A stretch of 64,000 nt of DNA from Vitrella brassicaformis (taxonomy: Eukaryota > Sar > Vitrellaceae), in the NCBI GenBank assembly GCA_001179505.1, contig CDMY01000295.1:124001-188000 (forward strand), in the 5' to 3' direction. The position numbers and the translations under genes are program-made. The notes under the pieces were generated by a model. It searched no databases, was not told the origin of the DNA, and saw only the letters and a list, made by a program, of their open reading frames with translations. Within the stretch, counting starts at the first letter, position 1; every line of letters starts with the position of its first letter. Below are positions 56,640 to 64,000 of the stretch, piece after piece.

Positions 56640-57062
56640 TGGTGACACACCGCACAGACACACACACACACACACACGCGGAGAGAGAGAGAGAGAGAGA
56701 GAGAGACATGGAGGGTTCCCTGGTGATCACGATGGGGTCATATTCAACTATCTCCCAACTCACCGCAGTGCCCTGCACCCATGCAGCCAGCCAGCCAGAC
56801 AGGCAAATGGTATGTGGCTCGTTCCTGTGTGCGTGTGGTCCATTCCCTCCCTTACTGGCGTGGGGACGGTGACGTCGTCGGCCTGTGACGGTGAGGGCTT
56901 CTGGATATGCGGCTGCGGCAGGACACTGATCGACGAGCTGGAGCTGGCCTCCGACAACGTTGCGACAAGGAGGAAGGCAAACAAACACCGAACATAGCCC
57001 TCCTGTGGCTGCACGCCTCTCCCGTGCAATCCATTACCTGGTGCCTGCCTGTTCTTGTGGCG
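56640..57062 (-). pseudogene. fragment of OAS-like gene (intron 4/exon 5 start joined to exon 7 start)
   Basis: Right part (about 56850-57062) repeats the end of exon 4, all of intron 4 and the start of exon 5 of the gene at 34316-37793 (EASSSSSISVLP, then QKPSPSQADD). Left part (about 56725-56830) repeats the end of intron 6 and the start of exon 7 (GTAVS), after which the sequence diverges. The central exons are missing, so this is a truncated duplicate. A GA run (56683-56706) interrupts the left end. Confidence 0.7.
56655..56706. repeat. (CA)n(GA)n microsatellite
   Basis: CA run followed by GA run at the edge of the OAS-like fragment. Confidence 0.85.
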
Positions 57063-57373
57063 GGAGAAGCGCCGCCACGTCATCATTGCCTCAGCCATGC
57101 GACGCGAGCGGCACCTCTTCATCTGACAGAGGGGACACTGCGCGACGTCAACAAGTGAGTGGAGAGAAGTGCGTTGATATTGACCAACCAGGGCCACTTG
57201 TCGCCTCCGCCAAATCACTCTCCTCTGAAACGCCTTCACCCACCCTACAAAAGCACACATGAGGAATCCATTCATTAGAAGCACACACGACCCATTCATC
57301 TGGGAAAATGTCATACCCTTTATCTCACACATGAGGCCTCCACCCATGCTACAAAAGCCTGCAGACAGATACA

Positions 57374-58504
57374 TCACATCGATCCATTGACCATGTGGTA
57401 GCGGTTGGCTCTCCCCAGAGGCTCTTTCCTGCTGCGGTCACACGTGCCTTGCAGCTCGACGGCCTCCGTGGTTTCTACCAGCTGCTCTGAGGGTGGGGCG
57501 GTAATACACATGCAAGAAGTGACACGACACTGAGACACGCATTTGAGAATGGACATGACCGAGAGGGATGTGTCCATTTTCTCTCTCTCTCACCGGGCAG
57601 TTTGTCTGCACTTTGTCTCAGGGGGAGGTAGGCCGCGGAAGGTGCCCACACGAGCGAGTTGGCACTCTTGGCGAGCTGGCAGACCTTGTCTTGGACAAAC
57701 GGGGATGACAGGGCGCGGGGAGTGAATGGCCACACGTGCAGCATGGAGAGGTGGAAAGGGTCCTCTTCCAAGTGCCGGTCGCCTCGGAAGTCCTTGGAGA
57801 AGCGCACGTTGATGTCTGCTGCAGTGGGTGCTGCCGAGGTGCTGAATTCGTCGATGGCGTTGCATTCGTCAGGACGAAAGCCGCCACTTGTACTTGTTGA
57901 ACATGTCGCAGTACTTTTCGCGGAGACCGCTGAGGGAGGTCAGGGAGTGCACGGCCGGGGAGGGGGAGAGGGGGCTGGAACGGATACACGCTTCCCGTGG
58001 CTCTGGTACGCGGTTCTCGCGGACGAAGCTGTTGGGCGGCTGCAGAAGTTGCGCACGCTTGGCCATCCCCACACGTCACTGTAGAAGTTGCAGCCGCTCA
58101 GCCGATGCGCAAAAGCAGCGACTCTGGCCCTCGCGCTCGATTGCAGCATCATACTTGGTGAGCTCGTTGAATGTGATGAGGAGGGAGAAGATGTCCTGCT
58201 GGCGAAGCGCAAGGGCAATCTTCTTAAGCGCAGGTGATGTTGTTGATGCGGGATATGGGAATTCCTCGGATGGAAACGAAGAAGTCGGCTCAAAAGTTTC
58301 TTCCTGAGGGCCCGTCTCGCCCGCCGTCTCGCCGCGAACTTTTCTCGCCGCGATGATGCAGTTGTGGTTCGTTCTTCCGAAGGCCCATATATATATTCCT
58401 TCTTCACCTTCTTCACTCCCTTCTTCGCTGGCGACATCCGGCTGCCCGCAGGGTTGCGTGAACCGCTCCCCTAGGGTAAGTGACCCAAACCCATTGTCCC
58501 ACAT
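57374..58504 (-). pseudogene. decayed gene sharing modules with the PP2C-like chimera
   Basis: From an ATG at 58504 the minus strand encodes an acidic start, then KIALALRQQDIFSLLITFNELTKYDAAIERE. Relative to the homologous stretch at 56170-56300 about 5 bases are missing near 58130, so the continuation (VAAFAHRL.GC...VWGWP) is in another frame. Further down are protein-like pieces in differing frames: NSFVRENRVPEPREACIRSS, GLREKYCDMFNKYKW, DINVRFSKDFRGDRHLEEDPFHL and EQLVETTEAVELQGTCDRSRK. I could not join them with consistent phases. It may be one broken gene or pieces of several. No known family recognised. Confidence 0.45.
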
Positions 58505-58617
58505 TCGCAACAAACCTGCATCCGTACCAGCAGCAGTAGCAACAACAGCAAGCAAGAACGCATCCTTCCATTCCCCTGATCAGCAAGCAGCACCATCACT
58601 GACCAGATCACATCACG
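58505..58617. promoter_or_regulatory. upstream region of PPDK
   Basis: A 113-base gap lies between the ATG at 58504 (-) and the PPDK ATG (58618). If the minus-strand gene is dead, the PPDK promoter may extend into it. No core motif recognised. Confidence 0.3.
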
Positions 58618-61600
58618 ATGCCGCTGCCGGCCTCGACGCATGCCAAGGGCGGCGAGAACCCCGTGTGGGTGTATTCCTTCGGCCCGGGGTGCCCGACGCC
58701 CCCGCTGGACCGCAACCTGCTGGGCGGCAAGGGCAAGGGCGAGGCTGAGATGACCGCCATGGGACTTCCCGTACCGCCAGGCTTCATCGTCACCACAGGC
58801 ATGCGCAGAGACAGGCTTCAGACAGGCAGAGGGCCACGGGAGGGCGTGGCGTGCATGTGTGGATGTCCATGGCATGTGATGTGTGTGCAGAGGCGTGTGT
58901 GCACTACAAGTACAACCGTCTGTCGTTCCCCAAGGGTTTGGTGGAGCAGGTCGAGGCCTGCCTGGTGACCCTCGAGAAGCAGATGGGCTGCAACTTCGGA
59001 GACGTCGAAAACCCGCTACTCATCTCCGTCCGATCCGGCGCAAGGTACCATGTCGCACACACCTCACACCCACCCCCTCTCTCTATCTGCCACACATCCA
59101 TCCATCCACGCGGCTCTCTCTGTGTGTGGGGTGTGTGCTGTGTGTCAGGGTGTCGATGCCCGGGATGATGGAGACAGTGTTGGACGTGGGTTTGAACGAC
59201 AAGTCGGTGCTGGGCCTGGCCAAGAAGCTGTCCAACGAGCGGGCGGCCTACGACTCGTACCGCCGGTTCATCGCCATGTACAGCAACGTCGTGTCGGGCG
59301 TCAACTCGGCCGCCTATGAGGACGCACTCAAGGCCTGCCGAAAGAGAGAGGGTCAGCGAGCGCGGGAGGGAAGAGGGACTGCGACACGCGAAGGAGTGCA
59401 CACATATATCGATGGGTGTGTGTGGGGGGGTCAGGTGTTCAGTTCGACATCGGACTGTCGACCAACGCCCTGAAGGAGCTGTGCCAGGAGTTCAAGCACA
59501 TCCACAACCAGCAGACAGGTACACACACACACACACACACACACGGCCACCCCAACCCTCACCCCCTCAACCACCCACAACATGTCTGTCATGCAGGTCA
59601 GGAGTTCCCCCAGGAGCCGCGTGACCAGTTGTTCCGTGCCATCAAGGGCGTGTTCCACAGCTGGGACTGCGACAAGGCCCGCGCCTACCGCCGCTTCCAC
59701 GGCTTCCCCGACGACTGGGGCACTGCGGTGGTTGTCATGGCCATGGTCTTCGGCAACAGAGTAAGCAACCAGGGAGGGAGGGAGGGAGGGAGGGGCGGCA
59801 CACCACACACACAACACAATCAATGTGCACACGTGTGTGTGTGTGTGTGTGTGTGTAGGGTGACGACTCCGGCACTGGTGTGGGGTTCACCCGTGACCCC
59901 GCCACCGGCGAGCACCACTTCTACGGCGAATGTGAGCACATCTGGCATGACATGACACACACATTCAGATGGGCCAATGTGTGTATCTTGTGTGTTGTGT
60001 GTGTGCGCGTGTGTGTGTGGCTTGACCAGATTTGGTGAATGCGCAGGGCGAGGACGTGGTTGCCGGCATCCGCACGCCGCACCCCATCAACAAGATGCAG
60101 GCCCTCATCACGGGCTCCAACCTGCCCTCGCTCGAGGAAACCATGCCCGAGATCTACCAGCAACTCGAGGAGGTACCCCAGCCCCCCCCCCCTCCCCACA
60201 CACAGGGGGAGTCAGGGAGGGAGGGAGAGAGATTGCCTGCATCCAATGATGCGCGTGTGTGTGTTGTGTGTGGTTGCGTGTGGCGTCGTGTGCAGGTCGG
60301 GAGGATACTGGAGCAGCACTACCACGACATGCAGGACGTGGAGTTCACCATCGACAACGGCAAGCTCTACATGCTTCAGACCCGAACCGGCAAGCGCACC
60401 GGGTTTGCCGCCGTCAAAATCGCCTTCGACATGCTCAGAGAGGGACTCATCGACGAGCGGGAGGCCGTCAAGGTGCGTCAGAGGCAGACAGACATAGGGA
60501 GACAGAGAAAGCGGCATTGGATGTGTGTGATTGGTGTGTTTGGTGTGTTTGGTCTGGCTGTGTGTTTGCAGCACGTGGATGCGCACCAGGTGACCCAGCT
60601 GCTGACGCCCATCTTCGACATGCGCGACAAGGTGATGGCCTCGGGCAAACTCGCCACAAGAGGACTCAACGCAGGTACTCCCTCCTCAACCCACACCCAC
60701 ACCCACACCCACACACCCGTCCATCCACCATCCATCCATGAGAGACGCATCCGATCTGCACCTGTGGGTGTGTGGTGTGGATGTCGTTATCAGGTCCCGG
60801 TGCTGCGTCTGGGGCAGCGGTGTTTTCGAGCGAGAAGGCCGTCGAGTACCAGAAGCAGGGCAAGCCATGCGTCCTCATGAGGGAGGAAACCTCGCCCGAA
60901 GACTTTGCCGGTCAGCCGAACCCCACGCCCTCTCCCTCCCTCCCTCCCTCCCTCCCTCCCTCATCCCTCCTGTACTTAACTCTCCTTCTCCCTCTGTGTG
61001 TCGACAGGCATGGTCGCGGCCAGGGGCATCCTCACAGCCCGCGGCGGCGCCACGAGCCATGCGGCCGTGGTTGCCCGCGGTTTGGGTCGTCCGTGTGTGT
61101 GCGGCTGCGGCGACCTGGTGTTCGACCACGCCAAGCACGAGGTGCGCATCGGCAGCAATGGGATGGTTCTCAAGGAGGGCGAGCCGGTCAGCATCGACGG
61201 CACCACGGGGCAGGTCTTCTTCTGCTCGCTGCAGACCAAGCCGTCCGAGATCATCCAGGTGGGTGGGGGGACGAGGGAATGGAGGGACTGGGTGACTCTG
61301 GTGTGTGTTCGTGGTGTGGTGTGTGTGCAGGTGTTGATAGACAAGACGAAGCGTCCTGAGGAGAGCGAGCTGTTCCAGCAGTTCAAGACCATCATGGACA
61401 TCGCTGACAAGTACCGCAGGCTCGAAGTCCGCGCCAATGCCGACACACCGCAGGACGCCGCCATCGCCAGGTCCCTCGGCGCACAGGTGGGCGCCGTCAT
61501 GGTGGCCGTGGTTGCATTTTTCCGGCCACGTGTGGTGTGCGGTGGTGTGGTGTGTGGTGTTAGGGTATCGGCTTGGTTCGCACGGAGCACATGTTTATGG

Positions 61601-63123
61601 ACAAGAAGCGTCTCATGGACGTCAGGGCCATGTTCTTCAGCGACTCGGAGGACGTAGGCGCGCAGGACACGCACATACATAGACACACATACACACACAC
61701 AATCACACATCTCCACTCGTCTGCATCCTTTGTCTGTCTGTCTGGCTCTGTGTGTGTGGTGTCGTGTGGATCAATCAGGACCGGAAGGCAGCAGCGAATC
61801 GTCTGATGCCCTACCAGAAGGAGGACTTCCTTGGCATCTTCAGAGCCATGCACGGACTCACCGTCACGGTAAGCATCTCCACCCTCACCCTCACCTCCAC
61901 CCCTCCATCTGTCTGTCGGTGTTTCTTGCCCATGTCGCCCGCGTCAGATTCGCCTGTTGGACCCGCCGCGCCACGAGTTCCTCCCGCACACCGAGGACGA
62001 GCAGAAGGCTCTGGCGGCCCACATGGGGACCACCCTGGAGCGCGTCAAGCAGATCGGCGAGTCCATCACCGAGGCCAACCCTATGCTCGGACACCGCGGA
62101 TGCCGACTCGGCATTGCGCTCCCGTACGTCACAGAGATGCAGGTGCGAAGGCGACACAGAGAGGCCGGAAACCTTCGCAATGGGCGTTTTCGTGTGGTGT
62201 GGTGTGGTGTGGTGGTGGGGGTGCTTGTCAGACGCGCGCGATCATCGAGGCGGCCGTTGAGGTGTCCAAGGAGGGGTCTGAGGTGCTGCCCGAGATCATG
62301 GTGCCGTTGGTGGCGACCAAGAAGGAGCTGGAGCACCAGAAGGGCCTCATCGACAAGACCGCACAGGACGTCTTCAAGAAGATGGGCAAGGAGGTCCCCT
62401 ACAAGGTCAGCCACCCACCGACACACTAAGCTTCACATCAGATGGCCATAGACAGACACATCTGTGGTGTCGGTGTGGGTGTGTGCAGGTTGGCACGATG
62501 ATCGAGTTGCCGCGTGCGGCCCTGCAGGCCGGCCAGATCGCCGAGTTCGCGGACTTCTTCTCGTTCGGCACCAATGACCTCACCCAGTGCACATACGGCA
62601 TTTCGCGCGACGATGCTGGTCAGTCAGTCAGTCAGTCAGCAGACGAGCTCCACTCCACACACAGCGACGGACGCACCTCATGTGTATGTCTCTGTGTGTG
62701 CAGGCCAGTTCCTGCCGCTGTACGTTGAGGGCGTCTTCTTCGAGTCGACGCACAGCAACATGCAGGTCTTCGACTTTGAGCCCTTCCAAACACTCGACCA
62801 GGTACACCCCTCCCTCCCTCCCTCCCTCCCTCTTTCCCTCCCCCAACAGACACAACACACACACACACACACTCCTCTCTCTCTCTCTGTCTGCAATGCC
62901 GCAGGACGGTGTGGGTGAGCTGATGAAGATCGCCCGGGAGCGCGGCCGCCGCACCAACCCCCACCTGCACCTCGGCATCTGTGGCGAGCACGGCGGCGAG
63001 GGCCGATCCGTCAAGTTCTGCCACGAAATCGGGCTCGACTACTGCAGCTGCTCGCCCTTCAGAGTCCCCGTGGCGCGACTCGCTGCTGCACAGGCTGCCG
63101 TCGAGGGGCAGAGCAAGAAGTAG
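58618..63123 (+). CDS. PPDK: pyruvate, phosphate dikinase
   Basis: Nineteen exons close in phase: 58618-58798, 58891-59044, 59149-59351, 59435-59518, 59597-59760, 59859-59931, 60030-60172, 60296-60472, 60572-60674, 60794-60910, 61008-61258, 61331-61486, 61564-61653, 61779-61868, 61948-62142, 62232-62405, 62489-62618, 62704-62801 and 62905-63123, giving 933 residues. It interconverts pyruvate, ATP and phosphate with phosphoenolpyruvate, AMP and pyrophosphate. The N-terminal ATP-grasp part ([37 protein letters not shown]), phosphohistidine loop ([19 protein letters not shown], His about 484) and C-terminal PEP barrel ([28 protein letters not shown] with Cys about 887) are complete. No signal or transit peptide is visible, so a cytosolic, glycolytic or gluconeogenic role is likely. 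Intron 1 has a GC donor. Confidence 0.96.
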
Positions 63124-64000
63124 ACAGACAAGTAGACAAGTAGACTGGCAGAGAGACGAGTAGACAGGCAGAGAAGTGAGGGAGGGGACATAGTAGAGTT
63201 TTGAGAGGGAGGGAGGGATGCCTGACATGTGCGTGCGTGTGCGTGTGTGTGCGTGCGTACTGATGAGGTAGTTGCGTGGGGGTCCGGGGCGTGTCTACTG
63301 ACTCCCGGACGAACAGACAGGAACTATCTCTGAGGGGGCGGGAGAGAGAGGGGAGGGACCATCGTCCATCGGTTGACAAAGAGATCGATGGCGCATGGGG
63401 GAAGGTGGGGAGGGGAGGGGGCATGTAGGCCAATTCGCTGCATGGACAGACAGACAGAGAGACAGAGACACCACCACCGCCAGCAGCAGCAGCAGTAGTA
63501 GCCGCCCACTCGCTCGAGATTGATCGGTACGGTAGATGCGTGTTGTCACCCACCCATACGGTAGCTGGCTTTCTCCGCCCTTGCGTTGATGCTGCCTCGA
63601 TGCGGTGCCCTTGAGTGGCCTTTTTCTGTTGATACCGTCTGCTTGTTGCTGCAATTCTCTGCGTGTGGTTGCTGGCTTCAGAGGGTCTGCTCGGGCCCCC
63701 TGACGCCTTCACGTCGATATGCGACCCATATCGATGTGGTGACGTCGGGGGCGCCTGGCTCGGAGAACCTCTGGAACGCACCAAACCCACGCGGCGAGAG
63801 ATGACACGACCTACACGAGCCGCTCATCATTTTTCCTGCCTAGTACTTATCTTCCTGACTTAATGATTTGCCTTCATTCATTCTCCGCCTTTGACAGACA
63901 CTGACACACAAACAAACGTTTGTTGCGTTGTGATTTTTCCACCCCCATATGTATGTGTGTTTGTGAACGAATCGCCAAGAGGGGGCACTTTTTCTTGGAT
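63124..64000. other. downstream spacer to window edge
   Basis: Contains GTAGACAG-type repeats just after the PPDK stop (63121-63170), GT runs, and CAGCAG near 63481. Frames on both strands lack splice support or recognisable protein. Nothing confidently coding seen. Confidence 0.5.

Noticed and set aside
63059-63790. Minus-strand ORF of 243 codons over and beyond the PPDK end
   Set aside because: It overlaps the conserved last exon of PPDK antisense and its remainder is repeat-derived.

Overview
The window is nuclear DNA of a unicellular eukaryote. Nearly every gene is split by short spliceosomal introns of about 55-180 bases with GT...AG ends. The acceptor is almost always preceded by a (TG)n run on the coding strand, so the direction of TG or CA tracts tells the direction of transcription. 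Coding exons are GC-rich, while introns and spacers are filled with TG, GGAT, CTGT, GGGA and CTCA microsatellites. Gene content (TLDc and BTB proteins, SHIPPO-type ciliary protein, PPDK, RBR and U-box ligases) and style suggest an alveolate protist, most likely a chromerid alga such as Vitrella. That assignment is inference, not shown directly.

Layout. 1-5.7 kb: end of an unknown gene, a BTB plus tandem TLDc-like gene (-), and a LolD/MacB-like ABC ATPase (+) sharing a 175-base promoter. 6.3-9.4 kb: intact ankyrin-like gene (-), a small ORF (-) and a coiled-coil gene (+). 10.8-15 kb: SHIPPO-repeat gene (-) head to head with a disrupted ankyrin-family copy (+). 15.1-18.5 kb: intronless aminodeoxychorismate lyase (-) and a tandem degenerate SDR protein (+). 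20.4-24.5 kb: FAM76-like zinc-ribbon protein (+). 25-26.9 kb: third, frameshifted ankyrin-family copy (-). 28.7-33.7 kb: RBR ubiquitin ligase (-) and U-box protein with an internal exon duplication (+). 34.3-37.8 kb: a 2'-5' oligoadenylate synthetase (OAS)-like protein with a probable ubiquitin-like N-terminus (-). 38.2-40.7 kb: second BTB/TLDc gene (+). 41.3-49 kb: four unknown or weakly recognised genes. 49.7-58.5 kb: a minus-strand cluster of related, partly decayed modules (P-loop NTPase, PP2C remnant, OAS exon fragments, a recurring short exon). 58.6-63.1 kb: complete 19-exon pyruvate phosphate dikinase (+).

Themes. Ubiquitin-linked genes (RBR, U-box, BTB/TLDc, ubiquitin-like-OAS) lie together between 28.7 and 40.7 kb. 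The OAS-like gene aligns motif by motif with animal OAS but its catalytic aspartates look replaced, and pieces of it have been copied 20 kb away. Duplication followed by decay is the main evolutionary theme: two BTB/TLDc copies, three ankyrin-family copies with one intact, a duplicated exon pair, and the decayed 49.7-58.5 kb array. Exon joins below were made by hand from splice motifs and reading phase. Where phases close over all exons the model is marked confident.
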